7,143 nt of DNA from an uncultured Prevotella sp. (lineage in GTDB: Bacteria > Bacteroidota > Bacteroidia > Bacteroidales > Bacteroidaceae): the NCBI GenBank assembly GCA_900553965.1, contig USFX01000142.1, forward strand, positions 1-7,143. The letters are read 5' to 3'. The first letter of the stretch is position 1. Every line of letters starts with the position of its first letter. A program made the translations under genes and the position numbers. A model generated the notes under the pieces. The model was given only the letters and a program-made list of their open reading frames with translations, did not search any database and was not told the origin of the DNA. Shown in pieces: positions 1 through 6,696 of the stretch.

Positions 1-1545
1 GAGCGCCCCGTCTATCCGGCGCTGAAGGACAACTACAACGACGGGTACCATGAGCTTGACTTCGGCGGCAGTCATTTCCGGACGGACAATGTTCCGGAGA
101 CGAGCGTCAGCCTGTCGCCGAGGCTCGGTTTCCGCTGGGACATCACAGGCGACAACCGCTACGTCCTGCGCGGCGGAACGGGTCTGTTCGTCGGCCGCAT
201 GCCTTTCGTATGGCTCATATCGGCCGTCGGCAACTCGGGCATGGGCCAGACGTCCTACTTCTATGTCAGTCCCGACAACGAGCAGGCCGGAAAGGGTGCT
301 TACGCAGCGGCCGGCGACCGCTATCCGGCACTGACCATGGACCGGAGGGAAATGCTCACGGCCATCGGGGCGGAAAGCCGGACTGCCGTTCCCACGGGGC
401 CGACGATTCTCAGCGACGGGCTGCGCATGCCGCGGACATGGAAGATGTCGCTGGCCTTTGACACGCGGTTGCCGTACGACGTCGACTTCACGCTGGAGGG
501 TGTCTGCAACCGCGACATGAACCCCTGCGTCGTCTCGAACCGCAATGTCTATTGGGACGGCGAGTCGGAGATACGCCTGAGCGACTATGACACGCGGCGC
601 TACATGAGCACCTACGGCCGCAATCAGGCCTATGTGATTGAGAATGCGGGTCACCGGGCTTACTACTGGGCCGTGACGGCGCAGCTCCGGCGGCACTTCC
701 GCTTCGGGCTTGATGTCTCGGCGGCCTACACCCGTGCCGGCGCGAAGAGCTACAGCGAGGGCATCGGCGACCAGGTATCGTCGGCTTACGTGCAATACCG
801 CAATTCCATCGGTGCGGTCAACGACGCCGAGACGGGCTATGCGACCTATGTCGCGCCCAACCGCGTGCTCGTCTCGGTGAGCTACCGGATGAAGACGGGC
901 CGTCATCATGCCTCGTCGTTCGGCCTCGTCTATGACGGCGGGGAGCACGGATATATGGGCAACTACTCATATACGCGGTTCTCCTATATCTTCACGGGCA
1001 ATGTCACGGGCGATGTCTCGGCTCCCGGCAATCTTATCCGTGTTCCGGCCTCACGCGAGGAACTCGACAGCTGGAACTTCACCGACAACGGCACTTTCAT
1101 CGCAGAGGATGGCAGCCGCCAGACCTACACGGCGGACATGCAGCGCGACGACTTTTGGACATACGTCTGCCAGGACGGCTATCTGAAGACGCGCAAGGGA
1201 CGATATGCGGAGCGGGGCGGCGGCCGTATGCCGTGGCATCATCAGCTGGACTTCCGTTTCACCCACGACATCTCGCTCAACGTCGGCACCCGGCGCCACA
1301 CCTTGCAGCTCGGATGCGACATAGCGAACCTCCCGAATCTGCTCAACCGCAGCTGGGGTCTGTACAAACAGCTGACCTCCGGTAGCCTCCTGACCTACCG
1401 TCCGGGCAACGGCAGCAACGGGTCCGACGGTTCTTATACATACAATCTCGTCAACGGCGAGCGCCACCTGACGACTTTCCGCGACTATGTCAGCGCGGCT
1501 TCGACATATCGGGTGATGTTCAGCGTGAGATATGTGTTTGAGTAA
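1..1545 (+). CDS. TonB-dependent receptor, Oar-like outer-membrane beta-barrel (5' truncated)
   Basis: Frame 1 is open from the first base to TAA at 1543-1545, giving 514 residues. The true start lies upstream, so the signal peptide, any carboxypeptidase-like domain and the plug domain are not seen. The visible part is typical outer-membrane barrel: alternating aromatic and polar strands separated by glycine- and asparagine-rich loops, ending in an aromatic strand (SVRYVFE). Segments such as SLSPRLGFRWD, GGTGLFVGRMPFVWL, GDQVSSAYVQYRNS, GNYSYTRFSYIFTGN and VPASREELDSWNF resemble Bacteroidales Oar/OmpA-related TonB-dependent receptors as I recall them. These proteins sit in the outer membrane and import ligands using TonB-ExbBD energy. 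The ligand cannot be read from this part, and no SusD-like partner follows. The next gene, gltB, is about 360 bases downstream with its own promoter, so the two are probably separate units. The family is fairly sure; the function is open. Confidence 0.86.
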   Translation, partial: ERPVYPALKDNYNDGYHELDFGGSHFRTDNVPETSVSLSPRLGFRWDITGDNRYVLRGGTGLFVGRMPFVWLISAVGNSGMGQTSYFYVSPDNEQAGKGAYAAAGDRYPALTMDRREMLTAIGAESRTAVPTGPTILSDGLRMPRTWKMSLAFDTRLPYDVDFTLEGVCNRDMNPCVVSNRNVYWDGESEIRLSDYDTRRYMSTYGRNQAYVIENAGHRAYYWAVTAQLRRHFRFGLDVSAAYTRAGAKSYSEGIGDQVSSAYVQYRNSIGAVNDAETGYATYVAPNRVLVSVSYRMKTGRHHASSFGLVYDGGEHGYMGNYSYTRFSYIFTGNVTGDVSAPGNLIRVPASREELDSWNFTDNGTFIAEDGSRQTYTADMQRDDFWTYVCQDGYLKTRKGRYAERGGGRMPWHHQLDFRFTHDISLNVGTRRHTLQLGCDIANLPNLLNRSWGLYKQLTSGSLLTYRPGNGSNGSDGSYTYNLVNGERHLTTFRDYVSAASTYRVMFSVRYVFE

Positions 1546-1726
1546 TTAGTGATTAGGAGGCGTGAATTGTGAGCTGGCCGGTCTGCGGTTAGCGAGGAGT
1601 TCTTGAATCAGGATTTTATGGTTACAGATCCGTTACAGGATGAATGTGCCATCGGTCCTGATCTTTCATGTCGTGTTCCCACGCTATTTACCATCTTGAA
1701 AATCTTATTTTTGGTCATTATTTGCA
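1546..1726. other. Intergenic stretch without a convincing gene
   Basis: This is the first half of the gap between the receptor and gltB. The first 60 bases remain fairly GC-rich. They begin with a small direct repeat, ATTAG at 1545-1549 and 1552-1556, followed by GAATTGTGAG, which looks like degenerate repeat debris. From about 1680 the sequence becomes clearly AT-rich. A 64-codon open frame starting at TTG 1603 has an SD-like AGGAG at 1595-1599, but it lacks coding character and runs through the stem-loop at 1727-1761. I do not call it a gene. Confidence 0.6.
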
Positions 1727-1761
1727 ATTTGAAAGCATATTATGGAAATATGCTTTCAAAT
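1727..1761 (+). terminator. Perfect 15-bp stem-loop, possible terminator of the receptor gene
   Basis: The arms ATTTGAAAGCATATT (1727-1741) and AATATGCTTTCAAAT (1747-1761) are exact reverse complements around the 5-base loop ATGGA. The stem lies about 180 bases after the receptor stop and about 75 bases before the gltB promoter. That fits an end-of-transcript hairpin or an mRNA 3'-end protector. No T-run follows (AGAAATATT), so a classical intrinsic terminator is not shown. An operator for a dimeric regulator is the main alternative. The dyad is certain; its role is inferred. Confidence 0.45.
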
Positions 1762-1834
1762 AGAAATATTATCTGCGATATATCAATCGTATTATAACCA
1801 TTGCCCCAAAACGTCGTATTATTAGCGCCGTGAT

Positions 1835-1867
1835 GTTGTCATGTTGCAACATTTATTAGTACTTTTG
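1835..1867 (+). promoter_or_regulatory. Bacteroidota-type promoter for gltBD
   Basis: TACTTTTG at 1860-1867 matches the Bacteroidota sigma-ABfr -7 consensus TAnnTTTG exactly. GTTG at 1835-1838, 21 bases upstream, is a near match to the -33 box TTTG at an accepted spacing. Transcription would begin around 1873-1877, leaving an untranslated leader of roughly 30-35 bases before ATG 1908. This start point would exclude the TTG at 1887 only weakly, but it favours the downstream ATGs. The match is read from the sequence; activity is inferred. Confidence 0.68.
1841..1852. promoter_or_regulatory. 12-bp perfect palindrome between promoter boxes, candidate operator
   Basis: ATGTTGCAACAT is identical to its own reverse complement and sits between the -33-like GTTG (1835-1838) and the -7 box (1860-1867). 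A dimeric regulator bound there would be expected to block RNA polymerase. Glutamate synthase is commonly controlled by nitrogen status, so an operator would be plausible. I cannot name a regulator. A 12-bp palindrome can also arise by chance in AT-rich DNA. Confidence 0.35.
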
Positions 1868-1907
1868 CAAACAAAATGTAAGTCATTTGAAGGTTAAGAC
1901 AAACTTA

Positions 1908-4900
1908 ATGCAACTAAATATGGTAAATGGATTGTACAATGCCGGCTACGAGCACGATGCGTGCGGCGTCGGCATGGTGGTCAACATTCACGGTAACAAG
2001 AGCCACGAGTTGGTCGACAACGCCCTGAAGGTGTTGGAGAACATGCGCCATCGTGGTGCCGAAGGCGCCGACAACAAGACCGGCGACGGAGCGGGCATCA
2101 TGCTCCAGATACCCCATGAGTTTATTCTTCTGCAGGGCATTCCCGTCCCCGAGAAGGGAAAATACGGCACGGGACTCGTCTTTCTGCCCAAGGACGAGGC
2201 GGAACAGCAGAAGATACTCTCGGTCATGATCGAGGAAATCGAGCGCGAGGGCCTCTCGCTGATGCACCTGCGCACGGTTCCTACCAATCCCGAATGTCTC
2301 GGACTGTCGGCGCTCGACAGCGAGCCCGCCATCCGTCAGGTGTTCATCACAGGCGTGACCGACGACCGGGTGTCCGTCTTTGAACGCACATTATATATAA
2401 TACGCAAGCGCATCGAGCGCCGGGTCCGTCACAAAGACTTCTATATATGTTCGCTTTCAAGCAAGAACATCGTCTATAAGGGCATGCTTTCGAGCATGCA
2501 GGTGAGGCAGTATTTCCCCGACCTGACCAACAGCTATTTCACCAGCGGCCTCGCCCTCGTCCATTCCCGCTTCTCAACCAACACATTTCCCACATGGAGT
2601 CTCGCCCAGCCGTTCCGCCTTCTGGCCCACAACGGCGAGATTAACACCATCCGCGGAAACCGCGGCTGGATGAAGGCGCGTGAGAGCGTGCTCAGTTCCG
2701 AGGCGCTCGGCGACATCCGCGACATATCACCCATCGTCCAGCCCGACATGAGCGACTCCGCCAGTCTGGACAACGTGCTGGAGTTCTTCGTCATGAGCGG
2801 GCTCTCGCTGCCCCACGCCATGAGCGTGCTTGTGCCCGAGAGTTTCAACGACAAGAACCCCATCTCCGAGGACTTGAAGGCTTTCTTCGAATATCACTCC
2901 ATCCTGATGGAGCCGTGGGACGGCCCCGCGGCATTGCTCTTCAGCGACGGCCGCTATGCCGGAGGTATGCTTGACCGCAACGGTCTGCGTCCGGCGCGCT
3001 ACACCATCACCAAGAAGGACATGATGGTCGTGGCGTCGGAGGTCGGCGTGATGGACTTCGACCCGAGCGAGATAGCCGAGAAGGGGCGTCTGCAGCCGGG
3101 AAAGATACTGCTTATCGACACTCAGGAGGGCCGCATCTACTACGACGGCGAAATCAAGGAGCGGCTGGCTGCCGAACATCCTTACCGCCAGTGGCTCTCC
3201 ACCAACCGCATACAGCTGGAGAAACTCCGCAGCGGACGCAAGGTGCGCAACGACGTTGACAATCTGCTGGAGCACGAACTCATGTTCGGCTACGGCGCCG
3301 AGGACATCGACAGCACCATCGTCCCGATGTGCGTTGGCGGTCAGGAACCGACGGCGGCGATGGGCAACGACACGCCGCTGGCCGTACTGTCCGACCGTCC
3401 GCAGCTGCTCTTCAACTATTTCCGCCAGCAGTTCGCCCAGGTGACCAACCCCGCCATCGATTCCATACGCGAGAGTCTCGTCATGTCGCTGACCGAATAT
3501 ATCGGCCGTGTAGGTTCGGGCATCCTCAATCCGGACGAATCAAACTGCAAGATGGTGCGCCTGCCGCATCCCATTCTGAACAACACTCAGCTCGACATAC
3601 TCTGCAACATACGCTACAAAGGTTTCAATACCGTCAAGCTCCCCATACTCTTTGAGTGTGCGAAAGGTGCCGACGGTCTGCGCGATGCGCTCGACGCGCT
3701 GTGCAAGGAGGCTGAGCGAAGCGTCGACGCGGGCTACAACTATATCATCCTGACCGACCGCGACATCGACCGCGACCATGCCGCCATCCCCTCGCTGCTG
3801 GCCGTGAGCGCCGTTCACCACTATCTCATCTCCGTCGGCAAGCGCGTCCAGACGGCCTTGATAGTCGAAAGCGGCGAGATACGCGAGACGATGCACGCCG
3901 CCCTGCTGCTCGGTTACGGTGCGTCGGCGCTGTGTCCGTATATGGCCTTCGCCATACTCGACGACCTCGTCCGGCGCGGCAAGATACAGGAAAACTACGA
4001 GACGGCCGAGGCCAACTACATAAAAGCATTGAAGAAAGCCCTGCTGAAGATCATGGCCAAGATGGGCATATCGACCATCCGCAGCTACCGCGGTGCTAAG
4101 ATATTCGAGAGCATCGGTCTCTCCGAGAGCCTCCTGAAGACCTATTTCGGTACGGAGATGTCGACCATCGGCGGCATCGGGCTGGAGACGATAGCACGTG
4201 ACGCGATAGCGCGAGTACAGTTAAGAGGTCAGAGTGCAGATGACAGAGGTATGATTACCGATGCAAGCCGGACGAATGGCGGCGTACAGAGTCCGGAGAA
4301 CGGTGGTACGCCAACAAAAGGTAATCATACCTCTGACCTCATCACTCATACTTCTGACTTGAAAGACCAGAGCTTCCTCCCCAACCACGGCCAGTTCCAT
4401 TGGCGCCGCGACGGCATCCGCCACGCCTGGAATCCTGAGACGATTGCGACGCTCCAGCTCGCCACGCGCACGGGAAGCTACGAGAAATACAAGGAGTTCA
4501 CGCGGCTTGTCGACGGAAAGGACAAACCCATCTTCATCCGCGACTTCTTCGGCTTCCGCCGCAATCCCATCGACATCGAAAAGGTGGAGCCCGTCGAGGC
4601 CATCATGAAACACTTCGTCGTGGGCGCCATGAGCTTCGGAGCGCTCAGCAAGGAGGCCCACGAGGCCATCGCATTGGCCATGAACAAGATCGGCGGACGC
4701 TCCAATACGGGCGAGGGCGGTGAGGACAGCGAGCGTTTCACCGCGACGCGCGACGGCATCTCGCTGTCGTCGAAGACAAAGCAGGTGGCGTCGGGACGCT
4801 TCGGCGTGACGACGGAATATCTCGTCAACGCCGAGGAGATTCAGATAAAGGTCGCCCAGGGAGCCAAGCCGGGCGAGGGCGGACAGCTGCCGGGCTTCAA

Positions 4901-6530
4901 GGTCAACGAGGTCATCGCCCGCACGCGCCACTCCATTCCCGGCATATCGCTCATCTCGCCGCCGCCCCACCACGACATCTATTCCATTGAAGACCTCGCC
5001 CAACTCATCTTCGACCTGAAGAACGTCAACCCCAAGGCTGCCATCAGTGTCAAACTCGTGGCCGAGAGCGGCGTGGGAACGATTGCCGCAGGCGTGGCCA
5101 AGGCCAAGGCAGACCTCATCGTCATCTCCGGTGCGGAGGGCGGAACGGGTGCCAGTCCGGCGTCGAGCATGCGCTTTGCGGGCATCTCGCCGGAGATAGG
5201 ACTCAGCGAGACGCAGCAGACGCTCGTCATGAACGGACTGCGCGGACAGGTCCGGCTGCAGGTCGACGGCCAGCTGAAGACCGGCCGCGACGTCATATTG
5301 ATGGCGTTGCTCGGTGCCGAGGAGTTCAGTTTCGGCACGCTGGCGCTCATCGTGCTCGGTTGCGTGATGATGCGTAAGTGCAATCTCAACACCTGCCCGA
5401 TGGGCGTGGCGACGCAGAACCCCGAACTGCGCAAGCATTTCATGGGCCGCTATGAATATCTCGTCAACTATTTCACGTTCCTCGCTCAGGAAGTGCGCGA
5501 GTATCTGGCCGAGATGGGATACACCCGGCTGGAGGACATTGTGGGCCGGACGGAGCTGGTGGAGGCTCAGCCCTCTCAATCTCCCAAGGGGGGAAGCCCT
5601 GCGGCTTCCGATAAGCTCGACTTCACCCGTCTTCTCCACCGCCCCGACAACGGCAATGCCATCCACCACGTGGCCGACCTGCCCGCCGACCTCGACGATG
5701 TGCTCGACCGCCGCATAATCCATTCGGCACAGCGCGCTATCGAGATGCAGGAGGAGGTCAATCTCGACTACGCCATCAAGAACACCGACCGCGCCGCGGG
5801 CGTCATGCTCAGCGGACTCATCGCGCGCCGCTACGGTGGCGACGGACTGCCCGACAGCACCGTCAACGTCAAGTTCAAGGGCTCGGCCGGCCAGAGCTTC
5901 GGAGCGTTCCTCGTCAAGGGTGTCAGCTTCAAGCTCGAAGGCGAGGCCAACGACTACTTCGGCAAGGGACTCAGCGGCGGCCGCATCGCGATACTCCCGC
6001 CGGTACGTAGCAACTTCTCCGCCGAGGACAACATCATCGCCGGCAACACCGGTCTCTACGGTGCGACGAGCGGCGAGCTCTATGTCAACGGAAAGGTCGG
6101 CGAGCGCTTCGGCGTGCGCAACTCCGGCGCGATAGCCGTCATCGAGGGCGCCGGCGACCACTGCTGCGAGTATATGACGGGCGGCCGCGTGGTCGTGCTC
6201 GGCGAGACGGGCCGCAACTTCGCCGCCGGAATGAGCGGCGGTGTGGCCTATGTGTGGGACAAGAACCACAACTTCGACTACTTCTGCAACATGGATATGG
6301 TCGAGATCAACCTCGTCGAGGACAGCAGCTACCGCAAGGAGCTTCATGAGCTCATCCGCCAGCACTATCTCTACACGGGCTCGAAGCTGGCCCGCACGAT
6401 GCTCGACGACTGGAACCGCTACGTCGGCGACTTCATCCAGGTCGTGCCGATAGAGTATAAGCGTGTGCTGCAGGAGGAGCAGATGAACAAGCTGAAGCAG
6501 AAGATAGCGGACATGCAGAGAGACTATTAA
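1908..6530 (+). CDS. gltB: Glutamate synthase (GOGAT) large subunit GltB
   Basis: This cytoplasmic enzyme makes two glutamates from glutamine and 2-oxoglutarate, using electrons delivered by GltD. It has 1540 residues from ATG 1908, slightly longer than the usual 1480-1520. Domains in order: class II glutaminase (about 19-430), with the expected nucleophile Cys19 in EHDACGVG and HNGEINTIRGN around 240-250; central domain (about 470-770); FMN/synthase domain (about 830-1205), with MSFGALSKEAHE from 908, GGRSNTGEGGED at 929-940 and GAEGGTGASP at 1075-1084; and a glycine-rich beta-helix C-terminal domain (about 1300-1490). Cys1152, Cys1158 and Cys1163 (C-x5-C-x4-C) match the 3Fe-4S cluster ligands. 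The frame is also open from TTG 1887 (seven more residues), and ATG 1920 is possible. I chose ATG 1908 because it follows the predicted leader and a weak GAAGG at 1889-1893, and leaves an 18-residue propeptide to be removed before Cys19. Two repeat-derived in-frame linkers lie at about 772-818 and 1221-1235. Confidence 0.97.
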   Translation: MQLNMVNGLYNAGYEHDACGVGMVVNIHGNKSHELVDNALKVLENMRHRGAEGADNKTGDGAGIMLQIPHEFILLQGIPVPEKGKYGTGLVFLPKDEAEQQKILSVMIEEIEREGLSLMHLRTVPTNPECLGLSALDSEPAIRQVFITGVTDDRVSVFERTLYIIRKRIERRVRHKDFYICSLSSKNIVYKGMLSSMQVRQYFPDLTNSYFTSGLALVHSRFSTNTFPTWSLAQPFRLLAHNGEINTIRGNRGWMKARESVLSSEALGDIRDISPIVQPDMSDSASLDNVLEFFVMSGLSLPHAMSVLVPESFNDKNPISEDLKAFFEYHSILMEPWDGPAALLFSDGRYAGGMLDRNGLRPARYTITKKDMMVVASEVGVMDFDPSEIAEKGRLQPGKILLIDTQEGRIYYDGEIKERLAAEHPYRQWLSTNRIQLEKLRSGRKVRNDVDNLLEHELMFGYGAEDIDSTIVPMCVGGQEPTAAMGNDTPLAVLSDRPQLLFNYFRQQFAQVTNPAIDSIRESLVMSLTEYIGRVGSGILNPDESNCKMVRLPHPILNNTQLDILCNIRYKGFNTVKLPILFECAKGADGLRDALDALCKEAERSVDAGYNYIILTDRDIDRDHAAIPSLLAVSAVHHYLISVGKRVQTALIVESGEIRETMHAALLLGYGASALCPYMAFAILDDLVRRGKIQENYETAEANYIKALKKALLKIMAKMGISTIRSYRGAKIFESIGLSESLLKTYFGTEMSTIGGIGLETIARDAIARVQLRGQSADDRGMITDASRTNGGVQSPENGGTPTKGNHTSDLITHTSDLKDQSFLPNHGQFHWRRDGIRHAWNPETIATLQLATRTGSYEKYKEFTRLVDGKDKPIFIRDFFGFRRNPIDIEKVEPVEAIMKHFVVGAMSFGALSKEAHEAIALAMNKIGGRSNTGEGGEDSERFTATRDGISLSSKTKQVASGRFGVTTEYLVNAEEIQIKVAQGAKPGEGGQLPGFKVNEVIARTRHSIPGISLISPPPHHDIYSIEDLAQLIFDLKNVNPKAAISVKLVAESGVGTIAAGVAKAKADLIVISGAEGGTGASPASSMRFAGISPEIGLSETQQTLVMNGLRGQVRLQVDGQLKTGRDVILMALLGAEEFSFGTLALIVLGCVMMRKCNLNTCPMGVATQNPELRKHFMGRYEYLVNYFTFLAQEVREYLAEMGYTRLEDIVGRTELVEAQPSQSPKGGSPAASDKLDFTRLLHRPDNGNAIHHVADLPADLDDVLDRRIIHSAQRAIEMQEEVNLDYAIKNTDRAAGVMLSGLIARRYGGDGLPDSTVNVKFKGSAGQSFGAFLVKGVSFKLEGEANDYFGKGLSGGRIAILPPVRSNFSAEDNIIAGNTGLYGATSGELYVNGKVGERFGVRNSGAIAVIEGAGDHCCEYMTGGRVVVLGETGRNFAAGMSGGVAYVWDKNHNFDYFCNMDMVEINLVEDSSYRKELHELIRQHYLYTGSKLARTMLDDWNRYVGDFIQVVPIEYKRVLQEEQMNKLKQKIADMQRDY
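4221..4361. repeat. Inverted-repeat element read in frame within gltB
   Basis: CAGAGGTATGATTACC (4244-4259) and GGTAATCATACCTCTG (4320-4335) are perfect 16-bp reverse complements. Outside them the similarity continues imperfectly: AGAGGTCAGAGTGCAGATGA on the left against TCATCACTCATACTTCTGAC on the right. Inside lie smaller inverted pairs, GGCGTAC/GTACGCC (4281-4287, 4306-4312) and CCGGAC/GTCCGG (4268-4273, 4291-4296). The element encodes about 47 hydrophilic residues (772-818) rich in Ser, Thr, Gly and Asn, between the conserved GIGLETIARDA and LPNHGQFHWRRDG. GltB proteins I remember have a much shorter linker here. The frame is preserved, so it probably acts as a flexible surface loop. It resembles a small palindromic element or MITE; its family membership is untested. 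Confidence 0.75.
5570..5609. repeat. CTCCC/GGGGGG repeat relative read in frame within gltB
   Basis: CCCTCTCAATCTCCCAAGG followed by GGGGAAG (5571-5596) parallels the left arm of the gltB-gltD intergenic repeat, CCCTCCCGACCTCCCCAAGG and so on (6535-6562). It runs into a hairpin with arms GGAAGCC (5592-5598) and GGCTTCC (5603-5609) around CTGC. It encodes QPSQSPKGGSPAASD (residues 1221-1235), a low-complexity linker between the FMN/3Fe-4S domain and the C-terminal domain. Its composition differs from the conserved protein around it. The sequence resemblance is visible; insertion of a mobile repeat is inferred. Confidence 0.6.
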
Positions 6531-6532
6531 GG

Positions 6533-6689
6533 GCCCCTCCCGACCTCCCCAAGGGGGGGAGGAGACAGCGTGGATGACGATGAAGTAGGGCGGGTGTCTG
6601 ACAGTAGAAGATGCGAAAACGAGATAACAAAAGAATAGTAATCAACAAAACAATCCCTTCACCTCCCCTTTGGGGAGGCTGGGAGGGGC
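6533..6689. repeat. 157-bp inverted-repeat (MITE-like) element between gltB and gltD
   Basis: GCCCCTCCCGACCTCCCC (6533-6550) pairs with GGGGAGGCTGGGAGGGGC (6672-6689) at 16 of 18 positions. The inner parts, GGGGGGGAGG on the left and CCTCCCC on the right, extend the match. Each arm is also a hairpin by itself: CCTCCCC with GGGGAGG at 6544-6550/6556-6562 and at 6662-6668/6672-6678. The roughly 100-base core (6563-6661) becomes AT-rich, shows no open frame, and has no promoter match that I can find. The element fills almost the entire gltB-gltD gap, begins two bases after the gltB stop, and ends seven bases before gltD. A non-autonomous mobile repeat or REP-like unit fits best. Confidence 0.72.
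6681..6688 (+). promoter_or_regulatory. gltD ribosome binding site inside the repeat arm
   Basis: GGGAGGGG ends eight bases before ATG 6697 and is a strong Shine-Dalgarno-like purine block. It is part of the right arm of the intergenic inverted repeat, so it can pair with CCCCTCCC at 6534-6541 in the same transcript. The position supports ATG 6697 as the gltD start. Use of the site is inferred, since many Bacteroidota genes depend little on Shine-Dalgarno pairing. Confidence 0.55.
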
Positions 6690-6696
6690 TTCATAT

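Noticed and set aside
1051..1467. 138-codon - strand open frame opposite the receptor gene
   Set aside because: It is a shadow of the receptor coding frame, with no start signal or recognisable product.
1706..1713. Second TAnnTTTG match (TATTTTTG) as an alternative gltB promoter
   Set aside because: No TTTG- or TTG-like -33 box is seen 19-21 bases upstream, and it would place the 15-bp stem-loop at the very start of a 190-base leader. The match at 1860-1867 is better placed.
1603..1797. 64-codon open frame starting at TTG with an SD-like AGGAG
   Set aside because: The composition shifts from GC-rich to AT-rich within the frame, it runs through a perfect stem-loop, and the translation resembles no family I know. 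It is more likely non-coding.
2391..2400. TTATATATAA island within gltB as an internal promoter
   Set aside because: It simply encodes LYII with AT-rich codons in conserved protein sequence. No Bacteroidota -7/-33 pair surrounds it.
4218..4370. Frameshift or pseudogene in gltB at the odd-composition segment
   Set aside because: The frame is continuous and conserved GltB sequence resumes exactly in frame on both sides, so this is an in-frame insertion and not a break.
4221..6365. 714-codon open frame on the - strand
   Set aside because: It lies wholly antisense to conserved gltB domains, and its translation is rich in Ala, Val, Asp, Glu, Leu and Arg with no recognisable domain. Long antisense frames are expected opposite GC-rich genes with biased codon use. 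Its stop falls in the repeat at 4221-4223, where that bias ends.
6544..6562. Left GC-rich hairpin as an intrinsic terminator ending gltB transcription
   Set aside because: The stem is strong, but AGACAGCG follows with no T-run, and gltD lies just downstream with no visible promoter of its own.
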